Below the pieces are notes generated by a model that had not been told where the DNA came from, searched no databases, and saw only the letters and a list, made by a program, of their open reading frames with translations. Of a stretch of DNA of 64,000 bases, positions 36,387 to 46,104 are shown piece by piece. Source of the stretch: Bradyrhizobium sp. URHD0069 (GTDB taxonomy: Bacteria > Pseudomonadota > Alphaproteobacteria > Rhizobiales > Xanthobacteraceae); assembly GCF_000701345.1 (NCBI RefSeq), contig NZ_JNIJ01000021.1:62001-126000 (forward strand), given 5' to 3'. The position numbers were made by a program, and so were the translations under genes. The first letter of the stretch is position 1. Each line of letters opens with the position of its first letter.

Positions 36387-37535
36387 TCATGGTTTCACCA
36401 CCTTGCCGTCTTTGATCTGCACAACATAGATGTTCGGTATGCTCTGCCCGCTCTCCTGGCCTGCCGGTCCGGCCTTTTCGAATTTGATGTCTCCGTTCGC
36501 GCCCTTGACGTTGACGTTCCAAAGAGCATCGCGAATTGCCGCGGGCTCCGCCTTGCCGGCATCCTTGATCGCTTGAACGGCAGTCAGGATGCCATCGTAA
36601 CCCCGAAAGCCATCAGTCAATCCCGCAGCTGCATAGCCCTTCTTCTTCCATGCCTCGATAAAGGTTTTGGCGACCTCGGGATGCGCTGCGTCTTCAGGAA
36701 ACCAGGGAGCAAAGAACACGATGTGGTAGCTGCCATTCGCGGCCAGGCCCGCTTGCTCGATGAGCTGGTCTGGTGCTGACGATCCGCCGGTGCTGACGAT
36801 CCTTTGCGGAACACGCTGCTCCTGGGCTTGTTTAAGCACAAGCGTCAGCTGCTCGATGCCCGTTGTCACAAACAACGTATCGCCGCCGGACTGCTTGATC
36901 TTGGCGAGTTGGGCGGAAAGGTCGGTGGCGTCGGGCGCCATCGTTTCGACTGCGCCGATCTGGACGCCCTTGCTACGCATCAGTTTTGTGAATTCGTCGG
37001 AGGCGCCCCGCCCCCAATCGTTGTTCACCACCAGCATATCCGCCTTCTTGATGGCCGGAGTGAATTTCGTGAACAACGTGTCGCCGAAGGCCTTCGCCTC
37101 GATGGCCGAAGGCGGCGAAATACGGAAAACCCACGGATTGCCTGAGGTCGTCACCTTGCTGGAAGACGCCGTCTCAACGACCATAGGGACTTTGTACTCC
37201 AACAGGCGAGGCATGATCGCGAGCGTCAGTGTTGACCCCCACGCTCCCAGTATCACTGGCACCTTGTCACCGCTGAGCAATTTTTCGGCAGTCGCTACGG
37301 CTTCTTTGGGATTGCTCTTATTGTCCTCAAGAATGAGTTGGATTTGGCGACCGAGTACCCCACCGGATTTGTTCACCACCTCCACTGCGACGCGGGCGCC
37401 GTTGGCGACGTAGGTACCCGCTGCGGCAATATCTCCGGTGAGCGGCTGACTCATTCCGATCTTGATGGGGTCGGACGCATGAACGTAAGAAACGGAGGAA
37501 AGCAAAGAGATCCCGAGAACAATTAGAGTCCGCAT
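36387..37535 (-). CDS. Substrate-binding protein of the liv-type transporter
   Basis: 382 residues from the ATG at 37535, preceded by AAGGAGAG. Signal peptide to about VHA, then DPIKIGMSQPLTGDIAAAG, VEVVNKSGGVLGRQIQLIL and NDWGRGASDEFTKLM: the type-1 periplasmic fold of LivK/AmiC-like proteins. It sits between a flavin reductase gene and livH, so it recruits the compound degraded by the upstream enzymes. That context suggests an aromatic or acylated ligand rather than leucine; this is inference. Confidence 0.9.
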   Translation of the reverse strand: MRTLIVLGISLLSSVSYVHASDPIKIGMSQPLTGDIAAAGTYVANGARVAVEVVNKSGGVLGRQIQLILEDNKSNPKEAVATAEKLLSGDKVPVILGAWGSTLTLAIMPRLLEYKVPMVVETASSSKVTTSGNPWVFRISPPSAIEAKAFGDTLFTKFTPAIKKADMLVVNNDWGRGASDEFTKLMRSKGVQIGAVETMAPDATDLSAQLAKIKQSGGDTLFVTTGIEQLTLVLKQAQEQRVPQRIVSTGGSSAPDQLIEQAGLAANGSYHIVFFAPWFPEDAAHPEVAKTFIEAWKKKGYAAAGLTDGFRGYDGILTAVQAIKDAGKAEPAAIRDALWNVNVKGANGDIKFEKAGPAGQESGQSIPNIYVVQIKDGKVVKP

Positions 37536-37607
37536 TTTTTCTCTCCTTATTTTGCTATTCTGTTTATCTCTCAAGAATTCGTTATCGATTCGATCGAGCA
37601 TTGTCAC

Positions 37608-38123
37608 TTACGCGTTTTCCAGTGCGACCTTTCCGAATTTTCCCTGCCAAAAAATAAGCGGCGTCCGCTGCCAGTCGGCCTTAATTTTCAGGACTCTTCC
37701 TACATAGATGACATGGTCACCTCCGTCGTAGCTGGCGTACTTCTCGCATTCGAGTGAGGCCGCGGCTTCCGAAATCAATCGGCAGCCGAAAGAGCCGTCT
37801 TCGAAATGAACATTTTTCCACTTTTCGCCCAACGCAACCGCGAATTGCTTCGCGAGCGACAGTTGTCCCTCGTGGAGAACGTTTATCGAGAAGTGCTCGG
37901 CTTTTTGAAACGCTGGCTGGCTATTTAATTTTCGCGCGATGCTGAACAGGATCAGCGGGGGATCAAGCGAGACGGAGCTAAACGAATTCGCGGTCAATCC
38001 GATCGGCTCGCCGTCGGAGCCGGTCGTCGTCACGATCGTTACTCCGGTCGCGAAACACCCCGCTACGCGGCGAAATTCCTCAGCGTCAACTATGTCGCGA
38101 GTACCGGCGAAAATATCGCTCAT
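37608..38123 (-). CDS. NAD(P)H:flavin reductase (HpaC-type) of a two-component monooxygenase
   Basis: 171 residues. Flavin-reductase split-barrel: FRRVAGCFATGVTIVTT, TANSFSSVSLDPPLILFSI, HFSINVL and YDGGDHVIYVGRVL are the standard blocks that bind FMN/FAD and NADH. It would provide reduced flavin to the HpaB-like oxygenase encoded two genes upstream. Gap of 46 bases from the deacylase gene and 72 to the binding-protein gene; same operon. Confidence 0.92.
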   Translation of the reverse strand: MSDIFAGTRDIVDAEEFRRVAGCFATGVTIVTTTGSDGEPIGLTANSFSSVSLDPPLILFSIARKLNSQPAFQKAEHFSINVLHEGQLSLAKQFAVALGEKWKNVHFEDGSFGCRLISEAAASLECEKYASYDGGDHVIYVGRVLKIKADWQRTPLIFWQGKFGKVALENA

Positions 38124-38169
38124 ATCAAGCTCCGTCGGAAAGTCTCACCTCGAATTTCGGCCGCCTCAC

Positions 38170-39168
38170 CTAAAGCAGCCCGAGGGTCGCGACACGCTCT
38201 CCTTGGGACACCGACCCAAGAGTCGTCGTTCGGACCAACACCCCATCCTGCGGCGCCGTGACCAGCTGCACTTCATCGCCGTACACGTTTATGACGCGGC
38301 ACAGCGGATCGCCCGCCTTCACTTCCTGGCCCAACGTCGCGATTGAAACGAGGAGACCGCCCTGGTTCGCGCGAATGCCAAGGAAGTCGCGCATGACATA
38401 CGTCTTGCGAGCCGGCTCGAGCTTGCCGTCGATCATCTTCAGAGAACGAAGGAGATTGAGGACACAGCGCGCGCCCGTAGCCACGCTTTCCTCCTCGAGA
38501 CGGCCGCCTTCTCCGATCTCAAAGGTGAAGCATGGGACTCCCGCCTTGCACGCCTCAACGCAGAGGATCCCATCGGCGACATACATGCCTCGCTCGCCCT
38601 TCATGATCCAGCCTCCGCCCATATCATGAGCCATCTGCTCGGCTCGGCTGGCGGCAGCGCCAAGGTTCGGATGCGGAAGAATTGCAATAGGCACGTAACG
38701 GCCACCGCGCGTCGGGGTATGAATGTCGAGCGCATAGTCGCATTGGCGAATGAGACCAAAAAGAGTGGAGGCTACGATCTGCGCAATATTCCCCGATGGA
38801 TCACCAGGAAAACATGTCCAGGCGTCATGCGGCACCTGATCGAGAGGCGACTTGAGGAATTGAGAGACCGGCAAACGATGGTCCGATTGCAACGCAAGCG
38901 GATGTTGGACAGGTACGCATACAATGCTGCCGCTCAATGACGACGGGTCGACCTGCGCGAGAGCCCGCGCAAGAATTGCTATTCCGTTGACTTCGTCTCC
39001 GTGAATAGCTGCCCCCATGTAGACCTTCGGCCCATCCTTCGCCCCATTAAGAACGAGCAGCGGCAGAGAGATGTTGGTGCCATCCGCCAGACTCAGGGCG
39101 GGAAGCGTACCCCTCCGCAGCTCTCCGGGCGGAACGCAAATACCAGCGATATTGAGATCTTTAGGCAT
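38170..39168 (-). CDS. Succinylglutamate desuccinylase/aspartoacylase-family deacylase
   Basis: 332 residues. Zinc carboxypeptidase-like M14 fold of the AstE/AspA group: AAIHGDEVNGIAIL holds the first zinc ligands (HxxE), and ALDIHTPTRGGRYVP gives the third His; FEIGEGGRLEEESV is near the expected catalytic Glu. The C-terminal ~80 residues form a small beta domain (RANQGGLLVSIATLGQEVKAGDPL), as in relatives that cleave N-acyl amides. Ten bases after the monooxygenase gene. A role in removing an acyl or amino-acid group from the imported substrate is inferred. Confidence 0.88.
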   Translation of the reverse strand: MPKDLNIAGICVPPGELRRGTLPALSLADGTNISLPLLVLNGAKDGPKVYMGAAIHGDEVNGIAILARALAQVDPSSLSGSIVCVPVQHPLALQSDHRLPVSQFLKSPLDQVPHDAWTCFPGDPSGNIAQIVASTLFGLIRQCDYALDIHTPTRGGRYVPIAILPHPNLGAAASRAEQMAHDMGGGWIMKGERGMYVADGILCVEACKAGVPCFTFEIGEGGRLEEESVATGARCVLNLLRSLKMIDGKLEPARKTYVMRDFLGIRANQGGLLVSIATLGQEVKAGDPLCRVINVYGDEVQLVTAPQDGVLVRTTTLGSVSQGERVATLGLL

Positions 39169-39178
39169 GATGGAATCT

Positions 39179-40675
39179 TTACTCCGCAGCGTTTGTGCGA
39201 AGAACGCCGGCAGCGCCCGCCAATTTCGGAGAGGGATAGCTTTGCATCAGCCGATCAACCATGCCGGTCGCTTGGTCCCAGTTGAAATTGCGATATGCCA
39301 TACCCGTTGTTACCGCGCGCGGTCCTGAATAGAACATCTCATACTGAACGTGCCGCGACGCGAACTCCGATCCCAACGCATCCCACGCCAGCTTGAAGAG
39401 TTTAACTCTCTCAACGGGGTCTCCGCTCGCGGAGTACTGAGTACGCGAGATAACGTGCGCAATTTCCGGATTGTCGAAATCCGAGATGTTTGATGGCAGC
39501 ATCAATACGCCGCCGCCCGCCAGTTCTCTGATTGTCGTGATCACACGCGAGTATAAGCGCTGCGAATTCACCTGTGCCCCGTAGAGGATGTCCCTGTTCG
39601 GCATGAAATATTCGCCGTAATACGATCCCGCCGCCTCCATTCCATAGACGCACGCTTCGATAGTGCTCACTTCAGAAGTAAGCTCTCCCAGCACTTCACG
39701 AACTGGCGCGAAATTAATGGTACCGATCGCTTCAGTAATTTTTCGCGCCAAACCCACAAGAAATCTGAGTTTGACCATGAGGCGAATAGTTGCCTGATAG
39801 TTTTGATAGGAGTGCGTCGGCGCGACATGCCATTGCGCCAGCTGAAGATCGACGTCGCGATGCACAAACACTCGATCCCAAGGAATCTTGGTATCGTCAA
39901 AATAAAGCAGCGCGTCGTTTTCATCGAGCCGAGAAGCAAGCGGATAATCGAAAGTCGACGACGATGCCTCTTCGTACGATCGACGTGACATCAGCTTCAC
40001 GCCAGGCGCATTGACGGGCACCGCTGCGGTGAAGGCATACTTTTCCTCACCCTTGCTCAACGGACGCAACGTCGTCACCAGCACTTCGTTCGAAAGAATA
40101 GCGCCGGTCCCAAGCATCTTGGCGCCTCGAACCGTTATTCCCTCCGAATCCTCATCGCAAATCGAAACGGCCAGATCTGCATTTCCGCTAGCACTGGTGC
40201 CTTTCGAGCGGTCGCCCTGTGGATCGATGATCACATAGGACAGGTACAAGTCATTATCGCGAGCATATTTATAGTAGTCGCGGATATTGCCGGCCTTGCC
40301 GCCTGGATACTGCGCGTATAGGTCCTGAGCCATATGCATCGCTGCAATCGTTGATGCGACGTGATCCGGCGATCGCCCCATGAATCCCTGGTGCAGCTCG
40401 GCCCAAGCGGTCAGCGCTTTCCGACGCGCAATGAGATCTTCAAGGGACCGCGGCAATTGCCACGAGCGATTGACCCGCTTGCCTCCTTCCGGAGTTTCGT
40501 AGGTCATCAACTCGAGATTTTCGGGGTGAGACTGGAAGTCGTAGAGACCGGCAATCGACCGCGCAGCGTTTCGGTAGGCACTGTTCGTTGTGACGTCCGA
40601 GACCTTCTTCCCGTTCACATAGACGGCACGACCATCCTGAAGACTTCGCAGATGCTGATCACCTGTCTTTGACAT
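39179..40675 (-). CDS. HpaB-type flavin-dependent aromatic monooxygenase (4-hydroxyphenylacetate 3-hydroxylase family)
   Basis: 498 residues from the ATG at 40675; frames to 40720 and 40741 lack ribosome-binding sites. Homologues use reduced FAD and O2 to hydroxylate phenols and related rings. Visible blocks: LRSLQDGRAVYVNGKKV, the HQGFMGRSPDHVAS segment, DRVFVHRDVDLQLAQWH and GELTSEVSTIEACVYGMEA, all characteristic of HpaB/PvcC. It is first gene of the eight-gene operon and is paired with the flavin reductase. The substrate is unknown; other members act on chlorophenols, anthranilate or pyrrole carboxylate, so the 4-HPA name should not be assumed. Confidence 0.9.
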   Translation of the reverse strand: MSKTGDQHLRSLQDGRAVYVNGKKVSDVTTNSAYRNAARSIAGLYDFQSHPENLELMTYETPEGGKRVNRSWQLPRSLEDLIARRKALTAWAELHQGFMGRSPDHVASTIAAMHMAQDLYAQYPGGKAGNIRDYYKYARDNDLYLSYVIIDPQGDRSKGTSASGNADLAVSICDEDSEGITVRGAKMLGTGAILSNEVLVTTLRPLSKGEEKYAFTAAVPVNAPGVKLMSRRSYEEASSSTFDYPLASRLDENDALLYFDDTKIPWDRVFVHRDVDLQLAQWHVAPTHSYQNYQATIRLMVKLRFLVGLARKITEAIGTINFAPVREVLGELTSEVSTIEACVYGMEAAGSYYGEYFMPNRDILYGAQVNSQRLYSRVITTIRELAGGGVLMLPSNISDFDNPEIAHVISRTQYSASGDPVERVKLFKLAWDALGSEFASRHVQYEMFYSGPRAVTTGMAYRNFNWDQATGMVDRLMQSYPSPKLAGAAGVLRTNAAE

Positions 40676-40724
40676 CCATAACCCCAGACGTTTTCCGTTA
40701 TCGACAGGCACGATCCTCATTAAA

Positions 40725-40745
40725 TTAATTAGGTAAGTCAATTAA
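40725..40745. promoter_or_regulatory. Candidate MarR operator
   Basis: TTAATT-N9-AATTAA, a perfect inverted repeat in an AT-rich patch of the 208-base divergent region between the monooxygenase operon and the MarR gene. Size and position suit a MarR dimer that represses both directions. Seen by eye only. Confidence 0.4.
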
Positions 40746-40883
40746 TAATCGTTAGGTGGCTTAAGTATTTTTCGAGCCAATTTGCTGCGCGCGGGATACT
40801 TGGGAGCGCTCCGACAATGACGGATGGACTTCCGGGGCGTATTTTGGCAATCAACCAACGACTATGCAGGTAAGGCGGAAGTG

Positions 40884-41456
40884 ATGATGAAGAAGCCGAA
40901 GCGAACGCGCGGACATTTCCCCCCTTTGACCGTTTCTGTTCCCGCGCTTCTCGAAAGCGGAAATGACGCTGAGTTTCGCAAGCTGGTCGATGATCTACTT
41001 TTATTTGCGACCCAAATTCAGGATGTTCGAAAATCGCTCTCCACGGCAATGGGCCTGACACAACCGCAGTACAACATATTGATGATACTGGCGCACAAGG
41101 CTGCGACCGAAGAGATGACGGTAAGCGAAATGGCCACGAGGATGAACGTCTCGCCCCCGTTTGTTGTGGTGGAAACCAACAAACTCGAGGCAATCGGTTT
41201 GCTTCACAAGCGTCCCAGCGCTGTCGATCGACGTCGGATCAATTTGCATCTCACCAATAAGGCAATTTCGTTGACAACGAACATCGGGCCATTGCAGATG
41301 AACGTGAATGATCGTTTGTTCGGCTCTCTCAGCGCGCGAGACTTTCGAGCGCTGGGATCAATTGTCGGCAAGCTAATTGCCTCCTACGGACCAGCACTAG
41401 AAGAAGCGCGAGCGCATTCTAACCTCACTTCAAAGAGGCCACACGACTCGGAATGA
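40884..41456 (+). CDS. MarR-family transcriptional regulator
   Basis: 190 residues from the ATG at 40884 (GGCGGAAG upstream; a second ATG at 40887). The winged helix is LTQPQYNILMILAHKA, EEMTVSEMATRMNVSPPFVV, KLEAIGLLHKRPSAVDRRRI and NLHLT, with the DRR wing motif. The N-terminal ~25 residues are basic and extra to the core. It is divergent from the monooxygenase/liv operon; MarR proteins near aromatic pathways usually repress until a pathway ligand binds. Confidence 0.9.
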   Translation: MMKKPKRTRGHFPPLTVSVPALLESGNDAEFRKLVDDLLLFATQIQDVRKSLSTAMGLTQPQYNILMILAHKAATEEMTVSEMATRMNVSPPFVVVETNKLEAIGLLHKRPSAVDRRRINLHLTNKAISLTTNIGPLQMNVNDRLFGSLSARDFRALGSIVGKLIASYGPALEEARAHSNLTSKRPHDSE

Positions 41457-41898
41457 GCAGAGACGCCATTCCTGACAAGGCTTCTTGCCACTCAAGACAG
41501 TTTGACACTGTCGGAAACGCACATGCGGATCGACAGTCTCACCAAAAAGTGTCACTTCCCCTTAGTTGAGTTGAGCTCTGCGAGCAGCCAAATTGCCCGT
41601 GTTGCGAAGCTGACACTTGAAATGCATACTGTGACTGCGACCGACGAACTGCAATAATTTGAAAAATCTGCCGGGCCGACCGAATGTATCGCAACTACAG
41701 CGCACTTCGATCCGAGCACCTCTTCAGCGGCAAATGAAAAGCTCAACGAATACGCACTGTCGCGCAGTGCCATCTTCATGAATGGGGCGTTTCCGGCGCA
41801 CCGTGCTGTACATTCAATCCAGACAACACCAAATCACGGCGCATAGCGAGCATCGATAGTGAAATACGTCGACGTACCGAACCGTGCTCTTTCGTCAT
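41457..41898. other. Intergenic, no gene seen
   Basis: About 440 bases between the MarR gene and the gamma-glutamyltransferase stop. GC content is lower and no frame has a start signal. It may carry the terminators of the two converging units; no clear hairpin with a T-run was seen. Confidence 0.4.
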
Positions 41899-43491
41899 TC
41901 AGAATCCTATAGCAGCGCCGTCGCTGCGGGGGTCAGACGCGCCCTCGAGTAATCCGTTCGGATGTCTCACGATTGCACCAGCGTGACCCATGGTGCTGGT
42001 GAACGCGGGCAGTATCTCCACATCGTGCCCGGCAGCGCGTAAGGCGCTGACAACCGCGGGATCGAAACGAGACTCCAACTTTAACGTGACGCTGCTCTCG
42101 CCCCAGGTTTTGCCAAGGAGCCAGCGTGGCGCAGTTAGTGCACTTTGCAAGCCCTGTCCGAAGAACCCATACCGGCTGTATATCGCCGACTGAGTTTGGG
42201 GTTGTCCGTCACCGCCCATCGTACCGTAGACCATGACACGGCCATCGTCGAAGCGAGCCAAGGCGGGATTGAGGGTGTGGAACGGTTTCCGGCCCGGAGC
42301 AATCACGCGCGGGCCGGTGCCTTCGAGCTGGAAAGTCGTCCCGCGGTTTTGCCAAACGATACCGGACCCGGGCAACACGCAACCTGAGCCGAACTCGAAA
42401 TATATGCTCTGAATGAAGCTGACGGCCAGACCGCTGCCGTCGATCGCACCGAGCCACACCGTATCGCCCGCCGAAGCTGGCGCCGGCCACGCCAGCGCAT
42501 GATCTCGGTCGATACGGGAGGCGAGCCGATCGAGCCTGGAATCATCCAAAAATTGCTCAGCCGTCATCGTCATCACATCGGGGTCGCCAACGACAAGATC
42601 GCGGACAAGAAACGCCTGCTTAGTTGCCTCGACCAGTCCGTGAATATGGGCAAAGCTCTCAGGTTCGGTCACGCCGAGTCGCTCGAAGAGTGCGAGGATC
42701 ATCAATGACGCCAAACCTTGGGTCGGTGGCGCGAAATTGTAGAGCGTGGCGCCGCGAACCCCGACCGAAAGACATGCCCGCCGCCGCGCCGAGTGCTGTG
42801 CAAGGTCCTGCTGCCCAACTGGGGATCCAAGACGCTCAAGATCAGCCGCGATTTCGCGAGCGAGGTCTCCTCGATAGAAATCGTCCAGCCCGGACTCTCC
42901 CAATCGTCGCAACGTGCGGCCCATCGCGGGAAACTTCATCAACGCGCCTTCGCGTGGCGGTCCGCCGTCGATCAGGAAGGTCGCGGAAAAACCCGGCGTG
43001 TCCCGCAATTCAGCGCACTTCAGTTGCGTCAACTCTGCCTGACTGGCAGTGACCGCAAAGCCATGCTCTGCATGCCAAACCGCATCCTCGGTGAGACGCG
43101 ACAGCGGCACGCGACCGCCGAGTTCGGCGCTGAGCTCCAAAGCATTGCTCCAGCCCGACAAGGTCCCCGCAACCGTGTTGGCCGCGAGCGGACCGCGCCA
43201 CGGGATCTCCATAAGCCCGCGCGCCGCATAGAGCGCCGGCGACGCTGCGTGCGCAGCCCCACCGCAAGCCTCGATAGAAATCGGATTCGTGCTGTTCGGC
43301 ACGTTGATGATCCAGAAGCCGTCACCGCCAATGCTCGTCATATGCGGATAGACGACGGCCAGAGCTGCCGCCATCGCCACAGTCGCTTCAATGGCGTTTC
43401 CGCCCTCACGCAGGACGCGCGCGCCGGCTTCGCTCGCGAGATGGTGCGGGGACGTAACCATGCCCCGGTGCGCGCGTGACGTATTAAGCAT
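41899..43491 (-). CDS. Gamma-glutamyltransferase-family protein
   Basis: 530 residues from the ATG at 43491. Ntn-hydrolase. The N-terminal half has MVTSPHHLASEAGARVLREG and TSIGGDGFWIINVP. The autoprocessing Thr that starts the small subunit is in GDTVWLGAIDGSGLAVSFIQ, corresponding to TTHxSVVD of GGT. GSGCVLPGSGIVWQNRG and the MVYGTMGGDGQPQTQ block follow. No signal peptide, so cytoplasmic, unlike E. coli GGT; cytosolic relatives include cephalosporin acylase-like and other amide hydrolases. It lies downstream of an M20 hydrolase and may share its LysR regulator. Confidence 0.88.
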   Translation of the reverse strand: MLNTSRAHRGMVTSPHHLASEAGARVLREGGNAIEATVAMAAALAVVYPHMTSIGGDGFWIINVPNSTNPISIEACGGAAHAASPALYAARGLMEIPWRGPLAANTVAGTLSGWSNALELSAELGGRVPLSRLTEDAVWHAEHGFAVTASQAELTQLKCAELRDTPGFSATFLIDGGPPREGALMKFPAMGRTLRRLGESGLDDFYRGDLAREIAADLERLGSPVGQQDLAQHSARRRACLSVGVRGATLYNFAPPTQGLASLMILALFERLGVTEPESFAHIHGLVEATKQAFLVRDLVVGDPDVMTMTAEQFLDDSRLDRLASRIDRDHALAWPAPASAGDTVWLGAIDGSGLAVSFIQSIYFEFGSGCVLPGSGIVWQNRGTTFQLEGTGPRVIAPGRKPFHTLNPALARFDDGRVMVYGTMGGDGQPQTQSAIYSRYGFFGQGLQSALTAPRWLLGKTWGESSVTLKLESRFDPAVVSALRAAGHDVEILPAFTSTMGHAGAIVRHPNGLLEGASDPRSDGAAIGF

Positions 43492-43626
43492 CAAAACTCT
43501 CTATCGGACATTTCGGTTGGAGCAAAACGGACGGGACGACAGCGTCATCGGCGTTATCATGCATCGTTCAGCGATTGCATTCTGACGCTCGACGAAGTCG
43601 CCGCCTTCCATGACTGTCGTCGGCCT

Positions 43627-44913
43627 CTAGGTTGCAAGAAAATCAAATGCAGAGAGGGCAAAGATTTCTCCGAGAGCCATCAATTCTTCAATGGCGACGT
43701 GCTCATCTGCTGCGCCCATGTTGTTAGGCGTAAGCCCGCATACAACCGACGGAATCCCGGCAGCCCTGTAGAGCCGGGCATCGGAAGCACCGACCCGCAT
43801 GTTCAGGACCGGACGATGCCCTAAAACCGAGTGGCAGTTTTTCTTGAGGATCTGGACAACTTCGTGATCCGGATCGGTCCAACTCGCCTCGTAACGGCGC
43901 GAGATGTCTACGGTCACGTCGCCGTAGCGACCTACAATCTCATTAATTTTTGCTTCGATCTCCGCGACGGTAACATTGACCGGAAGCCGAATGTCGGCGG
44001 TCGCCTCCGCATGATCCGCCACCAGGTTCGACAGCCGCCCCCCGTTAAACGTTCCGAACGTGATGGTGACGTTGCGCAGAACATTGCTTTCGCCGGTGCC
44101 TGAAAGGGCCTCGGACACATCAGAAGCTTCTTCGATGGCGTCGAGAACCTTTTGGGGTATCTTTGCTTCATACTTTCGGAGCGCACTGAGCTCCTGCATG
44201 ACAGCGATGAGCTTTTCGATGGCGCTGTCGCCCCGATGAACGTGCGCCGCGTGGGACGACTTTCCCTTGGCGGTCAGCTTCAACCAGATCATTCCTTTCT
44301 CGCCAAATCGAAGGACGGTAGGAGATCCCGCGTCTCCGCTGATCATGGCATCGCCACGAGCGAACGGCACCTTATCGAGAAGAAACTGGGTCCCAAGTGT
44401 GCCCATGGTCTCTTCGTCACCGGCAAAGGTCGCCACGACTTCACCGGCAAACTTGGACCTGAACGCCGCGAGGTGCTGGAGGGCGAAGATGCTCGCAGCC
44501 AAGCCACCCTTCATGTCAGAAACGCCAAGTCCATACAGCCGACCATCGAGTTCCTGACCCGAGAAAGCAGTCGTCCAGCTCGCGGCGTTGCCGAGCGGAA
44601 AAGTGTCGAGATGCCCATTGAACACAATTCGACGACCGGGAGCCGCGCCGCGAATTCTTGCGACGATATTCAAAATGGGATCCCCACATGAATGGGTTTC
44701 CACTTCGATTCCGGGCATCGATTGAAGCATGGAAGCGATTTCGGCAGCCAATGGCCTGGTATCGCCGGGAGGGTTCTCACTCGGAATGGCGAGCAGGCGC
44801 TTCGTCAGGTCCACCACTTCTCGACGCGCCGCATTGAGGCGACTTGCAAGCAGGGCGCGCGTAGAGTGATCACCTTGAAAACCCGCCGGCTGAAGGCCCG
44901 TTTGATTGGTCAT
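43627..44913 (-). CDS. M20-family amidohydrolase (ArgE/DapE/ACY1-like)
   Basis: 428 residues from the ATG at 44913; a GAGGAG lies rather far upstream (14 bases), and the frame extends to 45012. Di-zinc hydrolase: VFNGHLDTFP (His), GVSDMKGGLAAS (bridging Asp), FAGDEETMGTLG (catalytic Glu pair region) and ISGDAGSPTVLRFGEKG. Dimerisation domain in the middle. It cleaves an N-acyl amino acid or dipeptide-like amide. Together with the gamma-glutamyltransferase homologue it suggests a route for breaking amide-linked amino-acid conjugates. Divergent from a LysR gene. Confidence 0.9.
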   Translation of the reverse strand: MTNQTGLQPAGFQGDHSTRALLASRLNAARREVVDLTKRLLAIPSENPPGDTRPLAAEIASMLQSMPGIEVETHSCGDPILNIVARIRGAAPGRRIVFNGHLDTFPLGNAASWTTAFSGQELDGRLYGLGVSDMKGGLAASIFALQHLAAFRSKFAGEVVATFAGDEETMGTLGTQFLLDKVPFARGDAMISGDAGSPTVLRFGEKGMIWLKLTAKGKSSHAAHVHRGDSAIEKLIAVMQELSALRKYEAKIPQKVLDAIEEASDVSEALSGTGESNVLRNVTITFGTFNGGRLSNLVADHAEATADIRLPVNVTVAEIEAKINEIVGRYGDVTVDISRRYEASWTDPDHEVVQILKKNCHSVLGHRPVLNMRVGASDARLYRAAGIPSVVCGLTPNNMGAADEHVAIEELMALGEIFALSAFDFLAT

Positions 44914-45080
44914 CTTTTGACTGATTGCTCCTCGTGCTCGTTGCCTGCACCGCCTCACCCGCTTCGATCGGGCTGACATTCGCGCGCGATAGACGTTAAG
45001 CACAATGTTCACTTCGGCAATAATAAAGTGAATTTCATGCTCTATAAGGTTTGCTTATACCGTCAACGCCCCGGACTCCC

Positions 45081-45959
45081 ATGCAGATACGTCAACTAGA
45101 GTGTTTTCGAGTTCTTATGATCGCCACTACGATGACCCGGGCTGCAGAGATACTCGGGATAAGTCAGCCCGCCGTGAGCGGCACGATCGCCGCGCTCGAG
45201 CATGATCTCGGCTTTTCCTTATTCCGAAGAACGCGAGGGCGTCTACAACCAACTCCGGAGGCGCAGCTTTTCTTCGTGGAGGCAACTCGGATGCTAGAGG
45301 CGATGGAGAGCACCAATCGAGCAGCGGCCGAGATCCGAAGCGGCAAGCTGGGTCATTTGACGATTGCCGCCTATCCAAGCATCTCTATTAGTCTTTTGCC
45401 CAGAATCGTGTCGCTTTTCTTGGCAACCCGTCCCCATTTGCACATAAGACTGATGTCACGGAGCTCTCAAACAGTGAAGGAGTTGGTGGCGACTCAGCAG
45501 TTGGACTTGGCGATCGCCGAACTGCCCGTGGACCATCCCGCGGTTTATACAGAGAGTTTTTCCTACCGATGCCAATGCATCCTTCCGTCCGGTCATCCGC
45601 TCGCCGAACTTGACGTGATCACGCCGGCAGATCTCGATGGTGTTCCTTTCGTGACACTTTTTCGGGATCACATGACGCACCACCAAGTGGCCACGGCATT
45701 TTCTCAGTATGGCGCGCGGTGGAATGTCGTAGCGGAGACTGAGTACTTCGCGACAGTTTGCGAACTCGTGGCAGCAGGTTGCGGCGTAGGCGTGATCGAT
45801 CCGGTGGTCAGTTCGCCTTTCACGACCGGAATAGTAAGTCGCAAATTCGAGCCCGCAATAACCTACGAAATTGGCATCCTGTATCCGCAGGACCGTATCG
45901 AATCTCGAGTTACAAAAGAATTCGTGGAAATGCTGAAAGTTCACCTTGCGCCGGATTAG
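45081..45959 (+). CDS. LysR-family transcriptional regulator
   Basis: 292 residues from the ATG at 45081. HTH MTRAAEILGISQPAVSGTIA plus the EHDLGFSLFRRTRGRLQPTP linker, then a LysR substrate-binding domain (GHLTIAAYPSISISLLPRIV). The 167-base gap to the M20 gene on the opposite strand should hold both promoters and the LysR box. Probable activator of the M20/gamma-glutamyltransferase pair. An in-frame TTG at 45051 is a weaker start. Confidence 0.9.
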   Translation: MQIRQLECFRVLMIATTMTRAAEILGISQPAVSGTIAALEHDLGFSLFRRTRGRLQPTPEAQLFFVEATRMLEAMESTNRAAAEIRSGKLGHLTIAAYPSISISLLPRIVSLFLATRPHLHIRLMSRSSQTVKELVATQQLDLAIAELPVDHPAVYTESFSYRCQCILPSGHPLAELDVITPADLDGVPFVTLFRDHMTHHQVATAFSQYGARWNVVAETEYFATVCELVAAGCGVGVIDPVVSSPFTTGIVSRKFEPAITYEIGILYPQDRIESRVTKEFVEMLKVHLAPD

Positions 45960-46104
45960 TGCCTTCCGGCATCTCAAACACAAGTATTGGCCCCGCGATA
46001 GCGGTATTGAGCTTAAGCTGTGCGATGGTGGCCTCGCGATGATTGGCAGGAATCGTCATTCCGATCATGGCGCTCATTTTAATTTCCCGCCGCGCGGTGC
46101 GGCC

